From contig CM075102.1 in the NCBI GenBank assembly GCA_037576195.1, forward strand, positions 3,658,001-3,722,000: a stretch of 64,000 bases of DNA. The letters are read 5' to 3'. The stretch's first letter is position 1. Every line of letters starts with the position of its first letter. A program made the translations under genes and the position numbers. The notes beneath the pieces were generated by a model. The model was not told where the DNA came from. It did not search any database and was given only the letters and a program-made list of their open reading frames with translations. Source of the DNA: Phytoseiulus persimilis. Its lineage: Eukaryota; Arthropoda; Arachnida; Mesostigmata; Phytoseiidae. Shown in pieces: positions 43,724 through 52,911 of the stretch.

Positions 43724-45550
43724 ATGCCATCCAGAACGAGCAGGCAGTTGATGGATCTGCCGAACGAGATACTGGATCATCTGGTCCGTTTCCTCGATGA
43801 GGGCTCCTTCTTTTCCTTCGCTTGTGCCCACCCCCGACTCCGCGCCCTCTGTCAAGGCTCAGCTTCGGTGGAGCGCATCGAGAGTAACAACGTCACCGAA
43901 TCGTTGATAGACTTCATCTCCCCGAGAGCGCTAGATGTGCGGGTTCTGGACCTCTCCGACTGTTGGTCGAGCCCAGCAAACATCAAATGTTTGGTTCAGA
44001 AATGTCGCAACCTATCAGTGTTGAATGTTGTGAACTCGTCTCTGAGACACCATCATCTCCTCGAGGTACTCGCGGAGCTGGAGACGCTGAAGGATCTCAG
44101 CGCAGCCATCAGTGAGCCCTGCGAGGATAGTGTTTCCGCATTTTATCCGAGCATCGAAAAACTCTACCTCGAGTTCGACCCGAAGAGCAGCGTAATGAAG
44201 AGTTTGGTGGGGGTCCTGGAACACTGCCCCGGTGTCAGGTACCTCCACCTGAATCCAATGGGGCATGGTGACGAGTCGACCTCGCAGAACTTCACTCGCC
44301 TCAGCGCCGAACGCTTGGCCAACTACAAGACGCTGATAATATCGATGGACATGCTGAGCCATTCGCGGCGAGTGCGTTTCAATCTGCTGCATCCAATCCT
44401 GGTCAACGATCAAGGCCTCCACCAGCTCTTCAAGTTCAACGTCCTCGTCGATCATCGCTGCTGGTTCGAGCGCCAGAGCGTCGAGGCACACGGCGAGGCC
44501 TCGAGGGATCCAGCGCAGAGAACACTCGACGACTTATACCTTGTGCTCCACGTTTTTGGCGATGCTTTCGAATTCCCGGATTCGTTTCGCAATAGCCCGT
44601 TCGGGCTCCATGTCCGACCCTTCCATGGGGAGGCGATGAGGATGCCGAACATGAGTTTGCTGGCGTCACTGATCGAAATAGATTTCTCGGAGCTACACAT
44701 CGAGTATTCTCCAGAAGCCTGGCACTCGCTCGCGGAGGCATCACCAGCGGTCCAGGCGCTGGCGCTGCCGAACTGCTCGCTATTCAGCACCGCCCAGATT
44801 GACTCGGTCCCGGAGGTGAGCGGAAGAATCCTCGAGGCGCTGAGCAAACTCAAGCTGAGGAAGCTTCACGTGGTCAGGAGTGAAAACTGCGGTCGGAAGA
44901 GGCTCTCGGGCATCTTCTTGAAGTCTCTCAGCGGATTCCAGTGCCTAGAAGAGCTCACTCTGGATGGAATGGAGGTGACGGAGGACTTTTTCGACCTCGT
45001 GGAGGAACCCTGCGGATTGAGGTCGATCAGAGTCGCTTTCCTAAATCAACCGAGCCTGAATCGCCTCCGGGGTTTCTTCACCCTCTGCAAACGTCTGAGA
45101 GAATTCAAATTCGAATCTCCGGATCTACAACTCCAATCCCATCTGCTCTGGAGAGCCCTGGGCGAGGTTGAACTTGAGCGCCTCTGCCTCTCGACGAACT
45201 CCATCAACCCGCCGGATCTCACGATGTTGGAGCAGAGCCTTCGTCGTCTTTTTCGCAGTCTTGAAATATTCCATCTGCATGCGAGACGGGTTTCGAATGC
45301 CGAGAATATCCGTGGCTTGCTTGAAAAGGAAGCCCAAAAGGCGAACATTTCACGGACGATGAATCCGGTTAGGCTCGTTGAGTTGGAGGAGCCGTCCGTC
45401 AGCCACTGCGAGAACTTGCCGATGGCTGAGTTTCCCGGGCGGAACTTGTGCTGTTTAGTCAACATCATAGGGAAATCGAAGCCGCCCGGCTGGCATGCGG
45501 CACACGAAATCGCCAGTCAAACAAGAAGATTGTCTGGCGCAGATAGCTGA
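43724..45550 (+). CDS. F-box and leucine-rich-repeat-like protein, single exon, 608 aa
   Basis: An N-terminal F-box at residues 9-45 (LMDLPNEILDHLVRFLD, then FSFACAHPRLRALC) would bind Skp1 and recruit the protein to an SCF ubiquitin ligase. The remaining ~540 residues form degenerate leucine-rich repeats, seen as recurring strand-like segments such as VRVLDLSDCW, LSVLNVVNSS, LEELTLDGMEVTEDFF, LRSIRVAFLN and LERLCLSTNSINPPDL, which would present substrates. The ATG at 43724 (ATCATG, A at -3) is preferred; upstream in-frame codons include only GTG. No introns are evident. An AATAAA signal follows the stop by 26 bases. The 609-codon frame is by far the longest outside transposons and shows no decay, so it is most likely an active host gene. 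The specific substrate is unknown, and F-box/LRR genes often belong to expanded families. Confidence 0.9.
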   Translation: MPSRTSRQLMDLPNEILDHLVRFLDEGSFFSFACAHPRLRALCQGSASVERIESNNVTESLIDFISPRALDVRVLDLSDCWSSPANIKCLVQKCRNLSVLNVVNSSLRHHHLLEVLAELETLKDLSAAISEPCEDSVSAFYPSIEKLYLEFDPKSSVMKSLVGVLEHCPGVRYLHLNPMGHGDESTSQNFTRLSAERLANYKTLIISMDMLSHSRRVRFNLLHPILVNDQGLHQLFKFNVLVDHRCWFERQSVEAHGEASRDPAQRTLDDLYLVLHVFGDAFEFPDSFRNSPFGLHVRPFHGEAMRMPNMSLLASLIEIDFSELHIEYSPEAWHSLAEASPAVQALALPNCSLFSTAQIDSVPEVSGRILEALSKLKLRKLHVVRSENCGRKRLSGIFLKSLSGFQCLEELTLDGMEVTEDFFDLVEEPCGLRSIRVAFLNQPSLNRLRGFFTLCKRLREFKFESPDLQLQSHLLWRALGEVELERLCLSTNSINPPDLTMLEQSLRRLFRSLEIFHLHARRVSNAENIRGLLEKEAQKANISRTMNPVRLVELEEPSVSHCENLPMAEFPGRNLCCLVNIIGKSKPPGWHAAHEIASQTRRLSGADS

Positions 45551-45575
45551 TATTGTGAGGATATTCTCGGAAAAA

Positions 45576-45581
45576 AATAAA
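45576..45581 (+). promoter_or_regulatory. AATAAA poly(A) signal of the F-box gene
   Basis: It lies 26 nt after the stop codon. Confidence 0.7.
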
Positions 45582-46263
45582 GTATTCGACGAATTCAAGA
45601 AATAATGGAATAGCCTTACCTGCTCCCTGAAGAGGGGCGGAGCCTTTTTCGGACGGACTCAGCGTGATGCGGGCCGCCGGGCACCAGGCATAGAGGACCA
45701 CAAAATCGCCCCCGAGAGCTTGGGTGGTCCCAATGCGAAACCAAGAGAACACACAGCATACTCGGACTCATGTAACTCATGCGAGCACATGCCAATGATA
45801 TCACATCTCCCTCAGTAACTCTTGCAGAGCCGCTTTTTTTCTCTCAAGGTTACGATTGTATTTCACAGTACACAATAATGAAACTAGAAGGAGGTACCCT
45901 GAAAGACCGCGTATGAACAATCCGGGACATACGACGAATCGGTACGAGCCATAGTCTTCGAATATATCGACGCATACTACGCAGACGACAATTCCCCATC
46001 GTTGTTGTATGAGGCAAAGCTTGCGCTATGGAAGTGGGAAAGGAAGACCAAACGATCTGCAGGAGCGCCTGATATTGGAGGCTGACTCGGTCGGATAGTG
46101 ACCTATGTACATATCGCTCGTCTCCGCGACCTCCGGTCATTCCGACGACTCACGTCATCATACCTTTAGCCCTAAACTCTGGGCTTCGCTGAAGAGCCTG
46201 CTAGGGTCAGACTCCAAGACGAGCCCTCTCAGCGACAAGGACACGTGCGCGAGAGGCTTCCTA
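45582..46263. other. Intergenic with one possible minus-strand exon
   Basis: On the minus strand a frame at about 45752-45635 (FRIGTTQALGGDFVVLYAWC ... PLQGAG) ends at a consensus donor GCAG|GTAAGG. It has no recognised homology and no clear acceptor or ATG, so it is only a candidate exon. Nothing else was seen. Confidence 0.25.
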
Positions 46264-47884
46264 TAGTGCGGTGCAGTTGATTACGACACCCCCCGATCTT
46301 GACGAAATCCCGAGGAAATGGGGCAGGGGGAGGTGGCTGACGAGGGAAAGAACGATTACTAACTCATGGAAATAGCACTAGCAGCACGTTTATCCCCAAT
46401 TTAGGGATTTAAGCCGACTTTTCGTAGGATGAGACTGGTGCACATGATTACGACACCCATGAGAAACACAGTGGAACGACACAGTACGCGATCCATATCA
46501 TCGACGTTAACGAAGCATCACTCGTTCGCGCACCGGGTCGAGCACGATGGGACGCGGTACAACCCTGACGAGTGAAGAACAAAACAAAATTAGTGCTTTC
46601 AGCGAAGTTGGTCTGAGTCTGAAGACTATTGCACGCAAAATAAGCAGAACGAGGTGTGTGGTGCGTGCTTTCTTGCAAGATCCGCAAGCTTACGGGTCGA
46701 AGCGGAAAGAAAAACGGGAATCCAAGTTGTCCGAACGGGATCGACGTCAGGTAGTGACCGCTGCTGCCAACAGCAGCAGTAATTGCCAAAAGCTGGCGGG
46801 AGTCCTGGATCTAAAGGTGTCAACATGGACCGTCTCGCGCGTGATTTCGGCTTCCCCTGTGCTCAAAGGAGCCGAGAGCCAGACTGTCCCGCGCCTCAAG
46901 AAGGAACACATCGGGGCCTGAGTAGCATTCAGGAGAGAAAACATGGATAGAAATTGAACAGCGGTGGGTCTGATGAGAAGAAATACGGACGAGTCGAGTC
47001 AGAGCGTCCCTGTGGTCTTCTAAGTCAAGGTTCTACTTCTAGGTCATCTTTTCTGATGGAAAGCAGTTTAACTTGGACGGGCCCGATGGCTATGCGAGCT
47101 GTTGGAGAGATCTGCGGAAGGAAGCGGTGGTTTTCTCCGGTCGGAACTTCGGCGGTGGCTCCGTCATCGTATGGGGTGCGTTCAGTCGGGCGGGGAAACT
47201 GGAATTGCAGTTGGTGTCCAGTGAAATGAAGAGAGCCGACTACGTCGCGATCTTGGAAAAGAGTCTGGAACCTTTTCTGGGTCGTTTCGAAGACAAAGAC
47301 TGGACCTTCAAACAGGTCAACGCACGGATCCACACGAGCAGAGGGACGTCAGCCTGGTTTCGCTTGGAGTACATCACTTTTCCAGATTGGCCGGCCCATG
47401 GAGAACCTGTGAGCAATCATGGTGCGCCGCGTATAGCGTATACGCTGAGAACAAGCATTATGACACCGTTAGAGAACAGAAAGAGGCCATTGAAAGCTCG
47501 TGGCTCGGCGTAGAGTCGCTCATCCTCGGGAACCTCATCGAGAGCATGGAACGTCGCGTTTTCCAACTAATCGGGCGTTCTGGGAGTCTCACAGACTACT
47601 GAGAACTCACGCCCCGAATCGTCTCATAGAGAACGAGCACTTTCCTGTTAAAGGACAGCGAGATGTGGATGGGTTTCGTGGGGTGCCGAAACTATCTGCA
47701 CCAGTCTCATTCCACGGAAATTCGGCTAAAATTCCCAAGTCGGGAATAAAGGCACTGCCAATGGTATTTTCCTGAGATAGTGATCGTTCTGCTTCTCGTA
47801 AGCCACCTTACACTGCCCTATTTTCTCAAGATTCTTCGATTCCGTGAAAATCGGGGGGTGTCGTAATCAGCTGCACCGCACTTC
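46264..47884 (+). mobile_element. Tc1-like transposon with bent terminal repeats, 1621 bp
   Basis: The left end AGTGCGGTGCAGTTGATTAC + GACACCCCCCGAT (from 46265) is the inverted complement of the right end (ATCGGGGGGTGTCGTAATCA + GCTGCACCGCACT, to 47883). TA precedes the left end; CA, a mutated TA, follows the right. An extra internal copy of the terminus (GGTGCACATGATTACGACAC) lies at 46437, a repeat-within-end layout known from several Tc1-like groups. Confidence 0.9.
46547..47602 (+). pseudogene. Tc1-like transposase, multiply broken
   Basis: The ATG at 46547 opens the N-terminal helix-turn-helix (MGRGTTLTSEEQNKISAFSE) and the frame stops at about 46921. SDGKQFNLDGPDGYASCW (first catalytic Asp, 47.05 kb) and FGGGSVIVWGAFS follow in another frame. 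The second catalytic position reads QVNARIHTS where the family has QDNARIHTS, so the catalytic Asp is lost. The third motif region is scrambled by a shift (FPDWPAHGEP instead of FPDWPARSPD). The C-terminus is recoverable in a third frame (YAENKHYDTVREQKEAIESS, ESMERRVFQLIGRSG). The copy cannot be active. Confidence 0.9.
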
Positions 47885-48725
47885 AGTTTGCATCTGCCGG
47901 GGAGATGATCCAGGGGATACCCAACCCACAGGGTGCGATGATTCCACCTCGAAAGTGCAGAGATAGCATCAAGATACTCTCTATGTTTTCCCGTGAGCCT
48001 TCCTGATCGGTGATGATTCGGTTCGGTCAGAGTAGAGACGCCATATGACCGGACAGGTCCTTGTCCGTCTTTCGAGACTTCAGGGGAAAATGTCCGGATT
48101 CTGGGATTTCGGGAGGGAAGATCCGAAGTTCGGGATCCAAGAAGATAATTCCCCAGTGTTGAGAGATCGGAGGAAACTTAGTTTGATTCCATGCCCTTCC
48201 GGCAGCAAATGTCCGGCTCCAGAGAGATTTCACCGTGTGGGAGCGTATAACGCCCGCGGAAGGTTGAACGCTGTCTCCGCAGACCGCTGTTTCGTCGGCT
48301 AGCGGACTTACACTGATGAGAAAGCTGCCCGCGCCAACCACCGCGCGAGCATGCCCCTTTGCGGACTCGAAAAGTGAGTTTCCCGCGTGAGCGGAAAAAA
48401 CCGAAAAATACGTTCCTCAATGTTCGAATGACATCATGTCGGGAAATACTTCGGGCGAGGGCCCTCATGTACTCGAATTTGGAGAGGATCTCGCATAAAG
48501 AACCCGGTGCCCAAAAGAACAGAGATGAAGAGAGAATGAAGTTCACTCTGACTTTCCATCCCAGTACTAGAGTCTCATCAAAGCTGCATGGAATGAGGGA
48601 CTCATATCGAGGCTTGAGCCCCTTCCAGTGATATGAATTGGTGGAAATATCCGATTTTATGTCCGGTTTCGGCACTGATGTCCTGTCCGGACCATGTCCG
48701 GTTTTCATGAAAAGAATGTCCGGTC
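47885..48725. repeat. TGTCCGG-rich stretch bounded by inverted GACCGGACA
   Basis: GACCGGACAGG at about 48046 and TGTCCGGTC at about 48717 are inverted, and further TGTCCGG motifs cluster at 48058-48105 and 48655-48725. This may be a small inverted-end element, but ends and duplications are not defined. Open frames here have no recognised domain. Confidence 0.35.
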
Positions 48726-50592
48726 CAGTGGCGTAGCGAGCCTTCATGATGCCCGGGGCGGATTTGATGCCCCCCCCCCTCTCATTTTTGAGGCTCGTTG
48801 GGATTCGTTGGCTCGATCTGTGGTCCGAGGCACAAACAAAATGGACTCAACTTTGCCTCTCGATCAGGAAGGAGGACGAAAATTATATGATGGTTCGTCA
48901 ATAGGGTGAAAAATCAGATGCAACGATCGGACTTAGCCTCCTCTATGAGAATATCGAGAAAAAAATGCTGGATCATCCTGAATTTTATTTGGTGGCGAGA
49001 ATAATATAGGACCGCGATGCGTATTGGTAATTTGTCGTGAACTCTTCCTTACTAAACCGTAATCGAACTGATTCGAGTGGGCTTCATGCGTTGTGTTCGA
49101 TCCACAAGCCGTGCTCCATTTGCTACGTTATGGGACAACTTTTAGGATCCAACCGGGATCGGCTGCTCAAGACATTCCATTTGGGCGCTATCCCGCTCAC
49201 AAAGACTGCGTTAGGGTCAGAGATAAGCTTGCGTAGTAAGCGGAAGGGTTAGTACGTGAAGCACGCAAAGTAAGGAGAATATTAATTCTCGCAGTAGTAG
49301 ATGTACCTAAGGTATGGATCTTCGGAAAGCACAAGAAGTCCAGGTATTAAGGAATGGAACTTTCGAGGCAGCAATATTATCCAGAAACGCTGAAGTCAGC
49401 AGTGGATACTATAACCTGCACTATGCGTACTCTCCGGATTCAGCACCGAGCTCAAATCTCTGGATAATATCGCATCCTCGGAAGTTTAATCCCGTTCTCA
49501 TTCGTGGCGTCACCGGATAACTCGATGAACGATGCTGAAGCGTTCGTCACGAAAGGCAACATGTACGTTGACTCTTTTCATGTCAGTACTTCCGTAGCAG
49601 TGATATCTTCCAGTTTGACGAGTGTTGCAACGCTTCAGGTAATATCAATAATGGTAGTCTCCTCATTATTAGACATCATTCTCCGGAGTCCGGAATCCGC
49701 CGCGGACCGACCGGTCCGGAATCTGAATTTTTGAACCGCCTGGTCCGAATCGGACCGGCCAGTCCGATAAGTCTATTTTCGGACTGGCCAGTCCGATAAA
49801 TTATTTGCCCTGGCCCCATGCACTAGCGTACCGTTCGGGGGGGGGGGGGCGGTCCGCCCCGGGCATCAAGGCTGCAGGGGCATCAGGATGCGTTTGACAG
49901 TGGGAGGAACGTCTGATCACTCACGAAATGACCGTTCGGAATGACGTCCGCGCTGTCGAATAACTTCAATCGTCTCCTGATAAGTCTGGATGGGGAAGCT
50001 CGAGGGCCATGCTCTCTTCTTTGAAAACCTGCGATCTCAGAACAGCGAGTGCATGCGCGCATCGAATCACGATCTTCCATGCGCAACATTAAAGAACTCA
50101 TCTTGGAAACCCTCACACCGCTTACCCCGTGAGAAAGTTTGTCCATAGCCCCGCTAGTAGTTCCGTCATAAAGCAACTGGGATGAATAGTTAACCTGGTC
50201 GTTTTGGGGAGCTCAAGAAATTCGAAGCGACGGACGCAATAACGAGCTCTCGTGGTTTGATAGATTAGAGCGTGGAAGCTTCCGCAAAGAAATTCCTCAT
50301 TCGATTCCTGGCGCGATTCTCAGAGAAGTTATCGTGAATCTCCTGCGGATATGATCGCATCAACCGACGGATTTCCACGATCTCTCGATATTGTAGTCGT
50401 CTCATGAGTACAAGAATAATCAGATTCCGGGGTCTCCCTTGCGTATTGTGGCTTCATCACATCCATATATATGGATATGGAATACATTGGTATCGTGCTG
50501 TTACATCAACTGAGATAGAAGTTTCGCGAGCCCGCTCTGAGCATCAGACTGGAGGTCCGCCCCGGGCATCGTCGACGGTCGGTACGCTACTG
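48726..50592. mobile_element. Degenerate hAT-type element, ~1.87 kb
   Basis: The left end CAGTGGCGTAGCGAGCC ... GATGCCCGGGGCGGA matches, inverted, the right end (TCCGCCCCGGGCATC ... GGTACGCTACTG). Flanking octamers GTCCGGTC and GTCCGATG agree at 6 of 8 positions. An additional solo end (CACTAGCGTACCGTTCG + G-run, then CCGCCCCGGGCATC) lies at 49821-49870, showing nesting or partial duplication. No transposase was recognised. Confidence 0.6.
49638..49806 (+). repeat. Left arm of a 3.2-kb-spaced inverted repeat
   Basis: CCGCCGCGGACCGACCGGTC + CGGAAT and flanking sequence match 52766-52911 in inverse orientation over about 150-170 bp, with ~80-85% identity by eye. The arm is rich in CCGGTCCG / GGACTGGCCAGTCC palindromes. 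Confidence 0.75.
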
Positions 50593-50617
50593 GTCCGATG
50601 TTCCGGAAAGTGATTTT

Positions 50618-50790
50618 TCGTAGGGATGATTCCAGGGCCAATCTGACCATACTTTTCCAAACTTGGATGGGTTATTCCGGGACCAATCTTACCTTACTCC
50701 TCCAAACCTGGAGGCTGATTCCAAGATCGACCTGACCATCGTTTTCGGAGTCTGAGGAGGCGATTGCGGAGTCCATCTGACCATAACAAC
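50618..50790 (-). repeat. Diverged cluster of 45-bp satellite-family units (about 3.5)
   Basis: Units include GATTCCAGGGCCAATCTGAC + CATACTTTTCC and TTATTCCGGGACCAATCTTAC, then GAGTCTGAGGAGGCGATTGC. The cluster begins 26 bp after the end of the hAT-type element. Confidence 0.85.
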
Positions 50791-50935
50791 ATGGACCAAT
50801 TAAGCGAAAGAGAAGATGGTTTCAGGAATGATGCTGACCCAATGAAGAGTGAGAAAAGTGTCTCGATGCCGGGGACCGCAGTTCAACCGCGCCAGATAGG
50901 CTTCCTCGGCGACTTCGGTCATAAGCATACCGACC

Positions 50936-51804
50936 GGGTCACTCCTGCTGCACCCAATTGCTCCTCTTCCAAAATGAGCTAGCCACATTCATCAACGAAG
51001 GGTCGAGCTTCGATGTCATCATGTTCGATTTCAAATCGGCGTTCGAGCTAACGACACACAGAAAACTCCTTGACTGCCTCCCATCGATCGGAGTGGGCGA
51101 CAAGTTGAGGAAATGGATTCAGTCGTTCCTGACTGACCGTAGCTTCCGAGTTGCCGTCGGTTCCGCACTTTCCAAACCGGCGAAAATCACCTCCGGCTGT
51201 CCACAGGGTACGAATCTGGGATGCCTCGCGTATCTTATCTACACCAATTCTATGAAGAACATTCTACCGAAGAATATCTCCTGCAAATGCTATCATACGC
51301 CCGTGTCAACAATGAAATCGACCATCGGGCGCTACAAAACGCCGTCACTGACTTCTACAGATGGACCGAATCACTCGACCTACGCCTATCCGTCGAAAAA
51401 TGCTTCGTTGTACACCATGGGAAGAATAATCGGAACTTTGAGCACGAAATCAACGGGCGAAAACTGCAATCCGTAAAACGAGTGCGAGACGTCGGAGTTG
51501 TAATGAATACGGACTTCGATTTCAGCGAACACACGAGAGAAACTGTAATAGCGCCATTAGGCAGGCAAATTTCATATTACGATCTTTCGCTCTCAGTGAC
51601 CCAAGCGTATACGAGAGACTGTTCAAAACTCATGTACTCCCTATCCTCACATACTGTTCCCCTGTATGGAACCCTAGGCTCAGACGGGACAAAAGGCTCC
51701 TGCAGACCGTGTTTGATCGCTTCGAGAGGAGAGTCGCCTACAAGTGCAACGCGGATAGGGGCGCAATCAAGCACATTGACCTGGATGAACTTTTTGCCAA
51801 ATAA
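50936..51804 (+). pseudogene. LINE reverse transcriptase relic, YADD region deleted
   Basis: The first frame reads GHSCCTQLLLFQNELATFIN, VIMFDFKSAFELTTHRKLLD (motif A with the FDFKSAFD-like catalytic Asp) and SGCPQGTNLG (motif B), typical of Jockey/CR1-type elements. The downstream thumb-like part continues in another frame (DFYRWTESLDLRLSVEKCFV) and then a third (AYKCNADRGAIKHIDLDELF). At the switch near 51290 the catalytic YADD box is missing: CKCYHTP in one frame and LSYARVN in the other. The fragment lacks the endonuclease and is dead. Confidence 0.85.
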
Positions 51805-52765
51805 TAGAGATGCATAGAGTGGTAAACATTTGCTTTTGGATGTGTGCGAGCCAACAGTCCATAGCCGCCGCTGTTACCGTCTCAATTCGCCGAGCCTCAA
51901 CTCCCGCAGGACGCAGCTCTGCTTCATGCGAGTTGCGCGCTACTTTTGAGTGTTGAGCAAAGTCTCAGTGGATCGTTGTCACACAGCCCGACAGACGACG
52001 ATCAGGGAGTCGACTCGGAAGAGCTACGAGGGGGGAAAGTGAAGCAGGCGATTCGGCTCGACTCCGAATCGACTTCATATCGATGTGTTAGCTTGATTGC
52101 CAATGTTCAGTCTTCTCGAGGTTGGACTTGGGAAGATTCCGAGACTCTGGCAGGGTCGCTCGCTCTCAGTTTTTCGAACACCTAACCTAAGGCGGCCTAC
52201 TCCAAGAGGATGATTCGACTCGGACTTGTATTGCTCTATTGTCTCCTTCCCAACGTGACAACAGAACCGGCTCGCAATGCTCTCAGCTCAAGCAAGAGCA
52301 AGAGTCTCAAGAGTCTCAAGAGTGGAACCCGACGGAACTATAAACGAAAAGCGCGAGCAGATTCAAGAACGACTATATGATGACAGAATCTGCCCGAAAC
52401 AGGGAACGAGGCATGGCATTCAATACTGTATTGTATACGTAACGCGTTTCACTTCTGCTGTGACACACTGCTTGATTGCGGTCTTACCGTTCACAGACAG
52501 GGTTAGGCGCGAGTCGATAACCAGTCCGACGATACCTTCACTTCAACTTGAAGTCGTGATGTGCTATCGAGAATGAAAAAAAACTGCCACTTGTCGTACA
52601 TGTTGGGCGCCCAAGTTCCGGAGCGCCCCTCTTCGAATCGCGATCTACAGTACCACACGACTCCTTTTGTCCCAACCATTGTTGAGAGTATGCCGCGTGA
52701 CAATCCCTTCGGTGCGTCCCCTGTCATGGAGGCGCTCAGGCGGTCCCCGAGAGAGGACCAGGAGC
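51805..52765. other. Stretch after the LINE relic, nothing recognised
   Basis: No domain or clear element end was found. It is enclosed by the two arms of the 3.2-kb inverted repeat. Confidence 0.4.
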
Positions 52766-52911
52766 GGGAAAGAAAGTGTCCAGTCCGAAAAATCATTTCT
52801 CGGACTGGCCGGTCCAAAAATTCACATTCCGGACCGGTCGGTCCGCGGCGGATTCTGGATTCTGGAAAATTATGTCTACTCATTATGTGCTACCTTATGA
52901 TATAAGCCTAC
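52766..52911 (-). repeat. Right arm of the 3.2-kb-spaced inverted repeat
   Basis: Inverse of 49638-49806, again carrying GGACTGGCCGGTCC and GACCGGTCGGTCCGCGGCGG. Confidence 0.75.

Noticed and set aside
44015-44853. Minus-strand frames of 100-158 codons inside the F-box gene
   Set aside because: They are shadows of the plus-strand coding sequence, with no domains of their own.
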